From contig NZ_JOEQ01000010.1 of the NCBI RefSeq assembly GCF_000721075.1, forward strand, positions 124,001 through 188,000: a stretch of 64,000 nt of DNA, written 5' to 3'. Shown in pieces: positions 42,373 through 52,198 of this stretch (the first letter of the stretch is position 1; each line of letters starts with the position of its first letter). Source of the stretch: Streptosporangium amethystogenes (GTDB taxonomy: Bacteria; Actinomycetota; Actinomycetes; Streptosporangiales; Streptosporangiaceae). A program made the translations under genes and the position numbers. Under the pieces are notes generated by a model. That model made no database searches. It saw only the letters and a list, made by a program, of their open reading frames with translations, and had not been told where the DNA came from.

Positions 42373-43872
42373 TCATCGCCGGGGCGGCAGGGGCCGTACC
42401 TCCCGCAGCAGGAGCGGCACGAGCAGGACACCGACGAAGATCGGCGCCACCATGAACCGGAAGTCCGGCGCGGTGTTGGTGAGGATCACGCCGAGCTGCT
42501 GCCCCGCGACCACGGCCGCCCCCGCGAGCGCCGCTCCGCTCCCGGTCCGCCGCCATGCGAGCACGGCCGCCGCGTAGCCGAGGTAACACCAGAAGGGCGC
42601 CCGCCACAGCAGCCACTCAAGCTGCCTGACCGTGCTCGCGTCCAGCGCGGACAGCCCGGCGGCCCGCAGACCGGCGGAGAACGGCCGCTGCCGCATCGCC
42701 GAGGCCGCCGGGGTGCCCGCCCAGCCGTCCGGGAGCCGGGGATCGCGCAGCGAGAAGCGGTAGAGCTCGCCGCCGGGCTCGCCCGAGGTCGAACCGACCT
42801 GCCAGGCGAGCGCGGCGCGGCAGACCCGGGCGCTCAGCATCACACCGGGCGCGCGGACCAGCAGCCCGCGCCAGAGTTCCAGCACGTCGGAGATCCGCTG
42901 CTCGGCCCGCGAGTGGCTGAAGGCGGGGTCGAAGAAGACGCGCGCCATGGTCTGGCAGGTCGCCCCCCGCCGCCAGACGTACAGCGGGGCGATCGTGGCA
43001 AGGAGTGTCCGCTGCTCGCGGTCGAAGAGCCGGGGGCGCTCCCCGTACGCCACGGCGAGGTCGCCGAACACCGTCTGGTAGGCGAACGAGCGGGACGGTG
43101 GCGCGATGCCCATCGCCGGGTAGCCGGCGCCCAGCAACAGCAGCGGCGTCGCCACCGCCGCCGCCGAGGCCACCGCCGCCAGCGGGCGGCGGGCCGCGGG
43201 CAGCAGCGGGAGCAGCAGGATCGCGGCGATCAGCGCGACGAGGAAGCCGTTGTTCCTGAACAGCCCCAGCCCGGCGAGTTCGGCACCGAGCGCGGCCAGC
43301 CGTGGATCCCAGGTCCACCCACCCTTGAGCACCCTGTTCCTGAGCGTGTCCCGCGGCCCGGCCGCGCGCCGTACGACGGCGGGCCCGGTCGCGAGCCGCA
43401 CGGCGGTGCCCGCGGCCAGCACCGCGCACACCGTGAACGGCACGTCCTTCCACATCGTCACCGTGAAGGCGCCGAGCGGCGGTGACAGCACCGCGCATCC
43501 CAGCGCCGCGAGCAGCCCACGCCCGCGCACGCCCAGCGACCTGAGCGCGCCCGCGAGGTGGGCCAGTGCGGCGGCCATCGCCGCCGTCTGCGCGAGGGTG
43601 ACCGGGGACAGGTCGCCGGTCACCCTCAGCGAGAGGCCGAGCAGGGCGTCGTAGGCGACCGACTGGCCGGCCACCCAGGGGCCCGTCGTGACGTGCGCGA
43701 CGTAGGTGACGGAGTCCGGGCTCATCAACCCGGGGTGGAAGGCGAGCCACCAGCCGAGCAGCACGAGCTGGCCGGTCGCGTAGCAGGCGAGTGTGAACCG
43801 CCGGTCGCGGGTGTCGCGAACACCGCCCCGCTCCCCCTCGACCGAGGGCGGCACCGCCGTGGCGATCGTCAT
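42373..43872 (-). CDS. Polytopic membrane protein, GT-C/DUF6020-like
   Basis: The 499-residue protein has about ten or more hydrophobic segments. A first external loop with HPGLMSPDSVTYVAHVTTG, a later TMWKDVPFT and the LGLFRNNGFLVAL block resemble DUF6020-type membrane proteins, which share the layout of GT-C glycosyltransferases that use lipid-linked sugars. In this locus it could glycosylate the polymer outside the membrane; that is inference. The assignment rests on motif resemblance and topology. It is transcribed toward the GT4 gene, with the ATG at 43872 preceded by GGGGAG. Confidence 0.7.
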   Translation of the reverse strand: MTIATAVPPSVEGERGGVRDTRDRRFTLACYATGQLVLLGWWLAFHPGLMSPDSVTYVAHVTTGPWVAGQSVAYDALLGLSLRVTGDLSPVTLAQTAAMAAALAHLAGALRSLGVRGRGLLAALGCAVLSPPLGAFTVTMWKDVPFTVCAVLAAGTAVRLATGPAVVRRAAGPRDTLRNRVLKGGWTWDPRLAALGAELAGLGLFRNNGFLVALIAAILLLPLLPAARRPLAAVASAAAVATPLLLLGAGYPAMGIAPPSRSFAYQTVFGDLAVAYGERPRLFDREQRTLLATIAPLYVWRRGATCQTMARVFFDPAFSHSRAEQRISDVLELWRGLLVRAPGVMLSARVCRAALAWQVGSTSGEPGGELYRFSLRDPRLPDGWAGTPAASAMRQRPFSAGLRAAGLSALDASTVRQLEWLLWRAPFWCYLGYAAAVLAWRRTGSGAALAGAAVVAGQQLGVILTNTAPDFRFMVAPIFVGVLLVPLLLREVRPLPPRR

Positions 43873-44119
43873 GCTCTCCCCAGCGTTTTACGGCAGGGGG
43901 CCGTTGCCCATCATCGGGCGGCGGCGGGACGCGTCCACGCCGCTATACACAGTTATGACCTGGGGAGACGGCAAGTTTGCGGTAGGGCGCACGCGGTGCC
44001 GCGATCACCGGAGCAGATGGGCTTTCACAGGACATCGTGACGCTTCAGCCCCAACAGCCATCAGGCATCTCGATAGGATGCCCACTCGACCGACGTCGAT
44101 TTGACCCGGAGATCCCCTC

Positions 44120-44956
44120 ATGAAGTCTCCTGTCCGAATGTTGCTGGCCACCTCCTGTGCGCTGGCCATGATCGCTACCCCGACCGCCGCGTGGAGTGCG
44201 GAACAGCCCAAAACGACGGCCAGGGCGGCGAGCAAGGCCAAGCCCGCCCCCAAGCCCGTGCCGGTGGACTGCGCGAAGGTCAAGTGCATCGCGCTGACCT
44301 TCGACGACGGCCCCGGCAAGTACGCCGACAAGTTGCTCGACACCTTCAAGAAGTACAACTCCAAGGCGACGTTCTTCCTTGAGGGTCAGTACGTGAAGTC
44401 CCGCCCCGCGTTCGCCAAGCGGATGGTCGCCGAGGGCCACGACATCGGCAACCACAGCTACAGCCACCCGCACCTGCGGGAGCTGTCCGAGGACAGGATC
44501 CGCGAGGAACTGACCAAGACCCAGGACATCGTCAAGAAGTCCACCGGGAAGTACCCGACGACGATCCGGCCGCCCTACGGCGAGTTCGACCAGCGGGTCG
44601 CGGCGATCGCCACCGAGATGGGCATGCCGATCGTCCTGTGGAACGGCGGCTCCCGCGACTGGGCGACCAAGAACGAGAAGGCCATCTACGACGAGGTGCT
44701 CAAGAACGCCAAGCGTGACGGGGTCATCCTCATGCACGACTGGGTCGAGCAGACGGTCAAGGTGATGCCGAAGCTGCTGACCGCGCTGCAGAAGCAGGGC
44801 TACCACGTGGTGGCGGTCTCCTCGCTGCGCGGCGCCAAGGCCACGAAGGCCGGAGAGGTCTACCCCGTCGGCTCCGAGAAGGACGAGGACCTGACCTCCG
44901 AGTCGCCCACCGGCGACCCGGGCGACTTCGCGGAGTCACCCGAGGACGACAGCTGA
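44120..44956 (+). CDS. Secreted polysaccharide deacetylase (NodB domain)
   Basis: The 278-residue protein has a signal peptide (to about residue 27), a Lys/Pro/Ala-rich spacer, and a NodB domain: TFDDGP (60-65), zinc-binding His112 and His116 in NHSYSHP, RPPYG (150-154) and catalytic His206 in LMHD. It removes acetyl groups from N-acetylated glycans outside the cell. The last about 40 residues are acidic (Glu/Asp/Ser/Pro). The final 97 bases overlap the convergent acyltransferase gene, an unusual length, and encode that acidic tail. GGAG lies eight bases before the ATG. Confidence 0.92.
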   Translation: MKSPVRMLLATSCALAMIATPTAAWSAEQPKTTARAASKAKPAPKPVPVDCAKVKCIALTFDDGPGKYADKLLDTFKKYNSKATFFLEGQYVKSRPAFAKRMVAEGHDIGNHSYSHPHLRELSEDRIREELTKTQDIVKKSTGKYPTTIRPPYGEFDQRVAAIATEMGMPIVLWNGGSRDWATKNEKAIYDEVLKNAKRDGVILMHDWVEQTVKVMPKLLTALQKQGYHVVAVSSLRGAKATKAGEVYPVGSEKDEDLTSESPTGDPGDFAESPEDDS

Positions 44957-46206
44957 GCCGCCTCACCCGAGGACGCCCTCCTGGCCATCTCAGCTGAGGG
45001 CGTCCTCTCGGCGATCTCGTCCGCGGACCGCCGCCGAGCCAGCCGCCTGCCCAACCGCTGCATGGGAAGCTCCACGTAGCGGTGGGTGAGCAGGCTCAGG
45101 CCGAGCACCACCAGCACGAACGCCGCGGACAGGGAGAGCTGCAGCACCGGCCCGGCCTCTCGCACGTCCCCGACAACGGCGTGCGCGATCCGCAGCAGCG
45201 GGTGATGCAGCAGGTAGACCGAGTAGCTGACCAGCCCCAGCCAGACGAGGAACCTGGGCAGCCGGCGCTCGCGCAGGGCCATCGCGCCCGCGAACGACCC
45301 CCCGGCCAGCGCCATGGTGACGAACCACGGTCCCGGCTGCACCCACCACCAGCCGGCCTGCTCCGACCAGACCGGGGCCAGCGCCACGAGCACCGTCGCG
45401 ACCGCCACCGGCCAGAGGGGACCCTCTCCGTGCTCCCAGCGGCGGATCGCGGTTCCGGCGAACATCACCGCGAGAATCGCCGCCCCCAGCCACGGCACGA
45501 AACCGGAGAAGATCAGCAGCACCACGGCCATCGCGCCGAGGACATATGCGGCGATCTTCGTGAACCGCCCGCCGATCAGGCAGGCCAGACCCACGAAGAA
45601 CAGCACGCCGGACACGTACGCGGGCCCGAAGCCCTTCATCGGCGGCGCCGTCAGCACCAGCCCGGCCACGACCGCGACCGCCCCGAACCCGATGGCGAAG
45701 GCACCGCTCGCACGGTGCACCCCGCCGACGAACAGCGCGGTGACGATCAGATAGAAGACCATCTCGTACGAGAGCGTCCACATGGTGTCGGCCAGGCCGC
45801 CCAGGTGCACCACGTCCAGCAACATCGTGGCGTGCGCGGACACCGAGGCCAGGTCCCTGGGCACCTGCTCACGGACGGGCATCCAGATCGCCATGACCAG
45901 GACGCCTACCGCGACCAGCAGGTAGATCGGGTAGAGCCGGAACACACGGCTGACCCAGAAGGCCCGCACATCACCGCGCCGCTCCAGCGAAACCGGGATG
46001 ATGTACCCACTGACCAGGAAGAACACCAGGACGCCGTACATCCCGAGGTTGAACCAGTACGGCCGCAGGGCGGGCATGAACCAGGGCAGCATGTGCTCCA
46101 GCAACACCGCGACCGCGCCGATCCCACGCAGCGCGTCAAGCCACGCCAGACGGGGAACGGGGGTCCTGGCGGAGCTCGCGCCGATCATTGGGGAGGACAC
46201 CCGCAC
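44860..46206 (-). CDS. Acyltransferase 3 (OafA/YrhL-like) membrane protein
   Basis: This roughly 448-residue integral membrane O-acyltransferase shows the family opening WLDALRGIGAVAVLLEHM (catalytic His in the first helix), the FFLVSGYIIP helix and SRVFRLYPIYLL basic motif, then about ten helices. These enzymes O-acetylate surface polysaccharides or antibiotics. I use a GTG at 46206 with GAGGGG seven bases upstream; an ATG at 46188 is also possible. The last about 60 residues are Ser/Ala/Glu-rich and lie over the 3' end of the deacetylase gene. An acyltransferase next to a deacetylase suits tailoring of the same glycan. Confidence 0.88.
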   Translation of the reverse strand: MRVSSPMIGASSARTPVPRLAWLDALRGIGAVAVLLEHMLPWFMPALRPYWFNLGMYGVLVFFLVSGYIIPVSLERRGDVRAFWVSRVFRLYPIYLLVAVGVLVMAIWMPVREQVPRDLASVSAHATMLLDVVHLGGLADTMWTLSYEMVFYLIVTALFVGGVHRASGAFAIGFGAVAVVAGLVLTAPPMKGFGPAYVSGVLFFVGLACLIGGRFTKIAAYVLGAMAVVLLIFSGFVPWLGAAILAVMFAGTAIRRWEHGEGPLWPVAVATVLVALAPVWSEQAGWWWVQPGPWFVTMALAGGSFAGAMALRERRLPRFLVWLGLVSYSVYLLHHPLLRIAHAVVGDVREAGPVLQLSLSAAFVLVVLGLSLLTHRYVELPMQRLGRRLARRRSADEIAERTPSAEMARRASSGEAAQLSSSGDSAKSPGSPVGDSEVRSSSFSEPTG

Positions 46207-46295
46207 CAACCTACCCCTCGGCACTCCGAGAAACCCCGCCATCGGCGGGACCGGCACGCGAAGATCGGCACCGGCCCTGACCTCGATGCTCGCTA

Positions 46296-46321
46296 CCCGG
46301 TTCCGCGCCTTCGGAACCGGG
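46296..46321 (-). terminator. guaA terminator hairpin
   Basis: CCCGGTTCCG (46296-46305) and CGGAACCGGG (46312-46321) form a perfect 10-bp stem with a six-base loop, 40 nt beyond the guaA stop on the minus strand. No U tract follows. Confidence 0.75.
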
Positions 46322-46360
46322 GACACCGGGCCGCCGGTCGACCGCGTTCCGGCGAAGCGC

Positions 46361-47911
46361 CTACTCCCACTCGATGGTGCCCGGGGGCTTGCTGGTCACG
46401 TCCAGCACCACCCTGTTGACCTCGCGGACCTCGTTGGTGATGCGGGTGGAGATGCGGGCGAGCACGTCGTAGGGGACGCGGGACCAGTCGGCGGTCATGG
46501 CGTCCTCGCTGGAGACCGGGCGCAGCACGACCGGGTGGCCGTAGGTGCGGCCGTCGCCCTGGACGCCCACCGAGCGGACGTCGGCGAGCAGCACGACCGG
46601 GCACTGCCAGATCTCCCGGTCGAGCCCGGCGCGGGAGAGCTCCTCGCGGGCGATGGCGTCCGCCTCGCGGAGGATCTCCAGACGCTCGCGGCTGACCGCG
46701 CCGACGATGCGGATGCCCAGCCCCGGACCGGGGAACGGCTGACGCCAGACCATGGCGGCGGGCAGGCCCAGTTCCTCGCCGGCCCGGCGGACCTCGTCCT
46801 TGAACAGCGCGCGAAGCGGCTCCACCAGCGAGAACTGAAGATCGTCGGGAAGACCTCCGACATTGTGGTGGGACTTGATGTTGGCGGTGCCGGTGCCGCC
46901 GCCCGACTCGACCACGTCGGGGTAGAGAGTGCCCTGAACGAGGAAGTCGACGGGGCCGTCGGCGATGATGGCGCGCTGCTCGTCCTCGAAGACCCTGATG
47001 AACTCGCGGCCGATGATCTTGCGCTTCTCCTCGGGGTCGGTGACCCCCTCGAGCGCCTTCAGGAAGCGCTCCTGGGCGTCGACCACCCGGAGCTTGACCC
47101 CGGTGACGGCCACGAAGTCGCGCTCGACCTGCTCGGCCTCACCCTTGCGCAGCAGCCCGTGGTCGACGAAGACACAGGTCAGACGGTCACCGATGGCCCG
47201 CTGGACCATGGCGGCGGCCACCGCGGAGTCGACGCCGCCGGAAAGCGCGCAGATGGCGCGGCCCTCGGGGCCGATCTGGGCGCGGATCGCCTCGACCGCG
47301 TCCTCGACGATGTTGAGCATCGTCCAGGAGGGGCGGCAGCCCGCGGCGGCCAGGAAGTGCTTCAGCACCGTCTGGCCGTGTTCGGAGTGCAGGACCTCGG
47401 GGTGGAACTGGACGCCGTACAGGCCCAGAGGGGGGTTCTCGAAGGCGGCGACGGGCGTCTCGGCGGTCGTGGCGGTGACCGTGAAGCCCTCGGGAGCGGC
47501 GGAGACGCTGTCCCCGTGGGACATCCAGACCGACTGCTTCGCGGGCAGCCCCGCGAAGAGCACGCCCTGCTCGCTCACCTCCAGGTGGGTGCCGCCGTAC
47601 TCGGCGGTGCCGGTCCTGGCCACCTCCCCGCCCAGCTCCTGGGCCATGACCTGGAAGCCGTAGCAGATGCCGAAGGTCGGCACGCCGGTGTCGAACAGGC
47701 CCTTGGGGGCGGCCGGAGCGCCCTCGGCATACACCGACGAGGGGCCGCCGGACAGGATGATGGCCTTGGGCTTCTTGGCCATCATCTCCTCCACCGGCAT
47801 CGTCGACGGGACGATCTCGGAGTAGACGTGGCATTCACGTACCCTTCGCGCGATCAGCTGCGCGTACTGCGCGCCGAAATCGACGACCAGGACCGTGTCG
47901 AACTCAGACAC
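46361..47911 (-). CDS. guaA: GMP synthase (glutamine-hydrolysing)
   Basis: A 516-residue enzyme converting XMP to GMP. The N-terminal class I amidotransferase has LSGGPSSVY, the nucleophile Cys in FGICYGFQ (about residue 82) and the VQFHPEV His; the ATP-pyrophosphatase domain has the PP-loop LSGGVDSAV (about 225) and the C-terminal dimerisation domain ends [12 protein letters not shown] at 47911 with GGGGG five bases upstream is preferred over a TTG four codons earlier. A terminator hairpin follows. It marks the return to core genome after the glycopolymer locus. Confidence 0.97.
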   Translation of the reverse strand: MSEFDTVLVVDFGAQYAQLIARRVRECHVYSEIVPSTMPVEEMMAKKPKAIILSGGPSSVYAEGAPAAPKGLFDTGVPTFGICYGFQVMAQELGGEVARTGTAEYGGTHLEVSEQGVLFAGLPAKQSVWMSHGDSVSAAPEGFTVTATTAETPVAAFENPPLGLYGVQFHPEVLHSEHGQTVLKHFLAAAGCRPSWTMLNIVEDAVEAIRAQIGPEGRAICALSGGVDSAVAAAMVQRAIGDRLTCVFVDHGLLRKGEAEQVERDFVAVTGVKLRVVDAQERFLKALEGVTDPEEKRKIIGREFIRVFEDEQRAIIADGPVDFLVQGTLYPDVVESGGGTGTANIKSHHNVGGLPDDLQFSLVEPLRALFKDEVRRAGEELGLPAAMVWRQPFPGPGLGIRIVGAVSRERLEILREADAIAREELSRAGLDREIWQCPVVLLADVRSVGVQGDGRTYGHPVVLRPVSSEDAMTADWSRVPYDVLARISTRITNEVREVNRVVLDVTSKPPGTIEWE

Positions 47912-47968
47912 CAAGACCCCCAAAAGGAACAGAGCGGTGCTGCCAGTCTATCGGTGCCCGTCAGCACG

Positions 47969-48802
47969 CTACTCGTAGATGGGAAACGGGGGCAGCGCCC
48001 CCGCGAGCAGGGCCTCGGTCTGCTCGCGCAGGCCCGCCGCGTAGCCGGGATGGGTGAAGACCAGGAAACGCTCCTCACGGATGGCCGCCACCGCGGCGAG
48101 CGCCACCTGCTCGGGGTCGATGCCCCGTTCCACCAGGCCGTCGATGATCCCGGCGGAGGCCACCTCGTCCTCGGTGGGCCCGGCGACCAGGAGATTCTCC
48201 GGCCTGACCCGTTCCGAGCGGTTGATACCGGTCCGTACCCCACCCGGGCAGAGCGCGGTCACCCGGAGCTTGTGGCCGGCCATCGCGAGATCCTGGGCGA
48301 GGGACTGCGAGGCGGCGAACGCGGCGTACTTCGAGACCGAGTAGGCGCCGGAGAACGGCGCGGCGAACAGCCCCGAGACCGAGACGGTATTGAGGATGTG
48401 CCCCTCGGTGTCCTGGGCGATCATACGGGGGACGAAGGCCCGGATGCCGTGGAGCACACCCCAGAGGTTCACCCCGAGCAGCCAGGCGAAGTCCTCGGGC
48501 TCCCTGGTCCACATCTGGCCGCCCTGGAAGACCCCCGCGTTGTTGCACAGCACGTGGACCGCGCCCAGCTCGCCGAAGGTCCGGTCGGCGAGGTGCTGCA
48601 CGGCCGTCCGGTCGGAGACGTCGGTGATCTCGGTGAGCACCTTGACCCCCTCCACCAGCGAGGCGGTCTCCGCGAGAGGGCCCGGGTCGATGTCGGCGAG
48701 CATGAGGGCCATCCCCTCCGCCGCCAGGCCCAGTGCGAGCGCCCGGCCGATCCCGCTGCCCGCCCCCGTGACGACCGCGATCTTGCCTGACAGTTCACGC
48801 AT
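47969..48802 (-). CDS. SDR family oxidoreductase
   Basis: The 277-residue classical short-chain dehydrogenase has TGAGSGIGRALALGLA (NAD(P) loop), the NNAG motif (CNNAGVF), the catalytic Ser in SVSGLF and YSVSK for Tyr and Lys. An Asp at the end of the second strand (LADIDPG) favours NAD(H) over NADP(H). Substrate unknown. GGAGGA precedes the ATG at 48802. It is 57 nt upstream of guaA on the same strand and divergent from another SDR gene. Confidence 0.92.
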   Translation of the reverse strand: MRELSGKIAVVTGAGSGIGRALALGLAAEGMALMLADIDPGPLAETASLVEGVKVLTEITDVSDRTAVQHLADRTFGELGAVHVLCNNAGVFQGGQMWTREPEDFAWLLGVNLWGVLHGIRAFVPRMIAQDTEGHILNTVSVSGLFAAPFSGAYSVSKYAAFAASQSLAQDLAMAGHKLRVTALCPGGVRTGINRSERVRPENLLVAGPTEDEVASAGIIDGLVERGIDPEQVALAAVAAIREERFLVFTHPGYAAGLREQTEALLAGALPPFPIYE

Positions 48803-48949
48803 GGCGTTTCCTCCAGCCTGACGGTTCCCGCATCGTGTTACCACTGAACTGACGGTTCACACATCGCGCCGTCTCCGGCCGCACCATACCTAGCGGCCGC
48901 TTGGCCACAAAGCTAACCTGTGGCTCACCATCAGTCGAGGAGGCAGGCC

Positions 48950-49696
48950 ATGACAGGTACCGGAGTCGTCGTCACCGGCGGAGCGTCAGGGATCGGCAGG
49001 GCCTGCGCGCTGGCGCTCGCCGAGGCCGGGCGCCCGGTCGCGATCTGGGATCTCGACGAGACGGGCGCCAAGGAGACCGCCTCCTTCGTCGCCATGAACG
49101 GCGCCCCGGCGATCGCCGTCACCGTCGACGTCACCGACGCCTCGTCCTTTCCCGCCGCGGTCGCCACCAGCCGCGACGCCCTGGGGGCCATCGGCGGCCT
49201 CGTGCACGCGGCCGGGATCGCGGCGCCCCTGAGCGTCGGCGAGCTGACCGAGGCGGCCTGGGACGCGGTGCTCAACGTCAACCTGCGCGCCCACGCCCTG
49301 CTGGTCAAGGCCCTGCTTCCGGACCTGCGCAAGCAGGAGGGCTCCGCGGTCGTCGGCATCTCCTCGGTCGAGGGCCTGGTCGGGCAGGCGTTCATCCCGG
49401 CCTACTGCTCCTCCAAGGCGGGCATGCTCGGCCTGACCCGCTCGATGGCCCACGAGCTGGCGCCGATCCGGATCAACGCCGTCTGCCCCGGCTACATCGA
49501 CACCCCCATGCTGGTCAAAGCCACCGGCGGCGACCAGAGCTTCATGGAGTCCTTCGAACGCAAGTCCCTCTTCCACCGCCTCGGCCGCCCCGGGGAGGTC
49601 GCCGCGGCCGTACGGTTCCTGCTGAGCGACGAGGCGTCCTTCATCACCGGCACCCACCTGGTCGTCGACGGCGGCGCCACCGCCGTCGACCGCTGA
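48950..49696 (+). CDS. SDR family oxidoreductase
   Basis: A 248-residue short-chain dehydrogenase of the FabG-like type: VTGGASGIGRACALALAEAG, an HAAG variant of NNAG, the Ser in ISSVEGL, YCSSKAG with Tyr and Lys, and the C-terminal FITGTHLVVDGG block. An IWDLDE sequence after the second strand points to NAD(H). GAGGAGG six bases upstream decides the ATG at 48950. The stop overlaps an imperfect palindrome (49694-49715), a weak terminator candidate before the convergent regulator gene. Confidence 0.92.
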   Translation: MTGTGVVVTGGASGIGRACALALAEAGRPVAIWDLDETGAKETASFVAMNGAPAIAVTVDVTDASSFPAAVATSRDALGAIGGLVHAAGIAAPLSVGELTEAAWDAVLNVNLRAHALLVKALLPDLRKQEGSAVVGISSVEGLVGQAFIPAYCSSKAGMLGLTRSMAHELAPIRINAVCPGYIDTPMLVKATGGDQSFMESFERKSLFHRLGRPGEVAAAVRFLLSDEASFITGTHLVVDGGATAVDR

Positions 49697-49741
49697 TCCC
49701 GCGATCGCCGGATCATACGGAGCGATGCCGTTGATCTCCGG

Positions 49742-51118
49742 TCAGGGCTGCTTTTCGAGCTCTGCCATTCCCTGCCGGAACCGTGCCGCAACTGCGGCCT
49801 TGGGGTAGGCGCGTTCCAGCGTGGCACCGAGGTCGTGGCTTCGAGCGACGATCGCGGCGGCGTAACGCGGCGTGGAGATCGCGGACAGGCCGTGGGCGAC
49901 GGCCTGTTCCGGGTCGCCCAGCCGGGCGCAGGCGACCCCGAGGTCCAAGGCGGTGATCGCTCGTCTGGTCGGAGACACCTGCGGGGCCCGCTCGTACACC
50001 TCCATCGCCTGTCCGGCGAAGTCACGGGCCTGCCCGTCACGACCGAGCCACAGGCTGGAGGTCGCAGCGACCGACCAGACCCGTACAGCATCGGCGCTGA
50101 ACAGCCCGGTCGCATGCGGTGCATGCCACTCGGCTTGATCGCGGAGCGCCTCCAGCGCGTCGGAGGCCGGAGCCTCGTGGCCGAGCCGGGCATGGGTCCG
50201 AGCCAGTTGCCCGGTCAGGCGCGTCTGCGCGGCACTTCCCGCCGAGGCCCGGCCCGCTCCCAACTGGGCGGCGCGGAGCGCTGCGTGCGGCTGATCGTCG
50301 TACAGCCAGGTCGTCGCCTCCACATCCCATGCCCACGCCGCCGTCTCATCGTGATCGGCTTCCCCCGCGTGATGACGGGCATCGGCCGCGTACGCGAGCG
50401 CGACCCGTACGTTTCCTCGGTCATGAGCGGTCCATGCGAGGACCAACGACAGCCAGGCCGCGGCGACGTACAACTCACGGCGCTGTCTAAGCGTCATACG
50501 CAGCTGAAGCAGTTCTGCGACGTGACGGCGGTCCCCGAGCGCGGCCTGCCACAGCTCGGCCGCACTGTATCGGGAGTAATACCGTCCATAGTCTTCGATG
50601 ACCTGTTGGAGATGTTCCAGGCTGCTCGGCCCGAGATCGGTCTGTTCGCTGCGGCGGGTCAGCTCGCGGGCTTCGCTCTCGGCGTTCGTGATCAGCATGT
50701 CGGGGACGACGAGAGCCGCAGCCCCCAGACGCAGGGCGTCACGGCGGTTCGTAAGATCACCTCCCGGCGGGTGTGGCGTGTAGTCGATGCCGAATCCAAG
50801 CTGGACCGGCCCGGTTTCGAAAAGTCTGCCGAGCCGGTCCTGGTAATCATCGTCCGGACGGTTCCCGTTCTCCCAACGGCGCCAAGCCCGCTCGTCCACT
50901 CCACGCGGGACTTGAGCGACCGCGATGAGCTGAGCAACCGCCTCAGAGACAGTCCAACCCCGGGCGAGCCGGGCGCTTTTAAGGTGACCGTGACCGCAAC
51001 AGGCGCGGATCTCTTGTGCGAGATCATGCAGGACCTGCGAAGGAAGCCGATCACCGTATATGGCCAGTGCACGGGCACGGATCGCACTAGCGCATCGCCT
51101 GTCGTGAGATGTCGGCAC
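49742..51118 (-). CDS. XRE-type regulator with TPR-like C-terminal region
   Basis: The 458-residue protein has an N-terminal helix-turn-helix of the XRE kind (about 45-100; SARLARGWTVSEAVAQL, WRRWENGNRP) and a long alpha-helical, TPR-like region to the end (about 165-450). Such proteins are frequent single regulators in Streptomyces and Streptosporangium. GTG at 51118 has GGAGAGA four bases upstream. Third positions are markedly less G/C-rich than in flanking genes (14 of the first 30 codons after the start end in A or T). It is divergent from a methyltransferase gene with a 15-bp palindrome between them, a likely target. Confidence 0.85.
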   Translation of the reverse strand: MPTSHDRRCASAIRARALAIYGDRLPSQVLHDLAQEIRACCGHGHLKSARLARGWTVSEAVAQLIAVAQVPRGVDERAWRRWENGNRPDDDYQDRLGRLFETGPVQLGFGIDYTPHPPGGDLTNRRDALRLGAAALVVPDMLITNAESEARELTRRSEQTDLGPSSLEHLQQVIEDYGRYYSRYSAAELWQAALGDRRHVAELLQLRMTLRQRRELYVAAAWLSLVLAWTAHDRGNVRVALAYAADARHHAGEADHDETAAWAWDVEATTWLYDDQPHAALRAAQLGAGRASAGSAAQTRLTGQLARTHARLGHEAPASDALEALRDQAEWHAPHATGLFSADAVRVWSVAATSSLWLGRDGQARDFAGQAMEVYERAPQVSPTRRAITALDLGVACARLGDPEQAVAHGLSAISTPRYAAAIVARSHDLGATLERAYPKAAVAARFRQGMAELEKQP

Positions 51119-51253
51119 TTACTCTCTCCACAAGAAGGCACAGAAGCAGCTGACAGGGCAGTCACGCCCCACCCTTCCCCGATCGGCCGCATCCGACAAG
51201 GGGGCATGTGACGCCCTCACTCCGGACCGTATGTGCCCGAGTACAGGGCGTCA

Positions 51254-51268
51254 ATCGCCACTGGCGAT
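51254..51268. promoter_or_regulatory. 15-bp palindrome, candidate operator
   Basis: ATCGCCA-C-TGGCGAT is a perfect dyad with seven-base arms and a one-base centre. It lies in the 250-bp gap between the XRE-type regulator and the methyltransferase, so it could serve both promoters. A separate 7-bp stem (CCGCCTC/GAGGCGG, 51299-51322) lies in the leader of the methyltransferase. Confidence 0.5.
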
Positions 51269-51368
51269 GGCGGGCGGCCGCAAAGGACAGTCATGACTCC
51301 GCCTCGTTTCACGGGGAGGCGGGCTCATTCAGCGCCACCCTCGCCGGGTGAATGCTTCGGAGGCAGAC

Positions 51369-52187
51369 GTGATCGCACCGCCAGCTCGTACTCACTATCC
51401 CAACCCAGAAACGATCTTCACAACCACCGCCGACGCTTACGTTCGGTATCGACCGGAACACCCTGGTGTGCTCATCGACTACATCGCCGAAACCGCTCGT
51501 GCCGCCGCCGACGACGTACCCGTCCTGGACCTGGGGAGCGGGCCCGGTGTGATCGCCGTACGTCTCGCTGAGCTTGGTCTTCCAGTGATCGCAGTTGAAC
51601 CCAGCGGAGAGATGCTGACAGTCGGCCGTCAGCGTGCCATCGAGCGTGGCATCGAAAACATCGACTGGCGGCAAGGCGACTCGTCCACTGTGTCAGCTCT
51701 TCCGCCTGTCCGAGGCACGGTGATCGGCGATGCCTTTCACTACATGCACCGAGATCAGGTTCTAGCGGACCTGCATGGGATCACCACGTCCGGGGGGTTC
51801 GTCGCCATAGTGGTCAGCCACGCGCTCGGTACACCAAAGGCATGGTGGGAACCGATTCTCGACCGCATCCGCGATCGGTTTCTCGGCACCCACCGCGCCG
51901 CAGGACCGGACGCCCCCTTCCAGTACCTCACCGAAGACCACGAGACGGTGCTGCGTCGGTCGGACTTCCCTCGTATACGAGTCCTACGCACCGATTACCG
52001 CCTGGACCTCACCACCGACAAGCTGATCGGCTTGCAGTACACCTACGCCTTCTCCTCAAGGGCGGTGCTCGGCGGCCTCCGAGAGGAATACGAACAAGCG
52101 CTACGGGATGCACTGACCGCTGTGGAACCGTCTGGAGGATTCACGGCGACTCTGCAGACCGCCGTGATCATCGGTGAGCGTCCGTGA
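51369..52187 (+). CDS. Class I SAM-dependent methyltransferase
   Basis: A 272-residue enzyme with SAM motif I VLDLGSGPGVIAVRL (about 46-60), an acidic residue after strand 2 (VIAVEPSGEML) and a motif IV region (VIGDAFHYM). It resembles the UbiE/small-molecule type, but no acceptor can be named. GGAGG five bases before the GTG at 51369 makes it the start; an in-frame GTG at 51348 has no such site. Third-position GC is low (14 of the first 30 codons after the start end in A or T). It ends 11 nt from the convergent dehydrogenase gene. Confidence 0.88.
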   Translation: MIAPPARTHYPNPETIFTTTADAYVRYRPEHPGVLIDYIAETARAAADDVPVLDLGSGPGVIAVRLAELGLPVIAVEPSGEMLTVGRQRAIERGIENIDWRQGDSSTVSALPPVRGTVIGDAFHYMHRDQVLADLHGITTSGGFVAIVVSHALGTPKAWWEPILDRIRDRFLGTHRAAGPDAPFQYLTEDHETVLRRSDFPRIRVLRTDYRLDLTTDKLIGLQYTYAFSSRAVLGGLREEYEQALRDALTAVEPSGGFTATLQTAVIIGERP

Positions 52188-52198
52188 GAGACCAGGCA

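Noticed and set aside
49694-49715. Palindrome TGATCC-GCGATCGC-GGATCA as terminator
   Set aside because: Arms are interrupted by a C/C mismatch and the centre is self-complementary, leaving a poor loop; kept only as a weak possibility.
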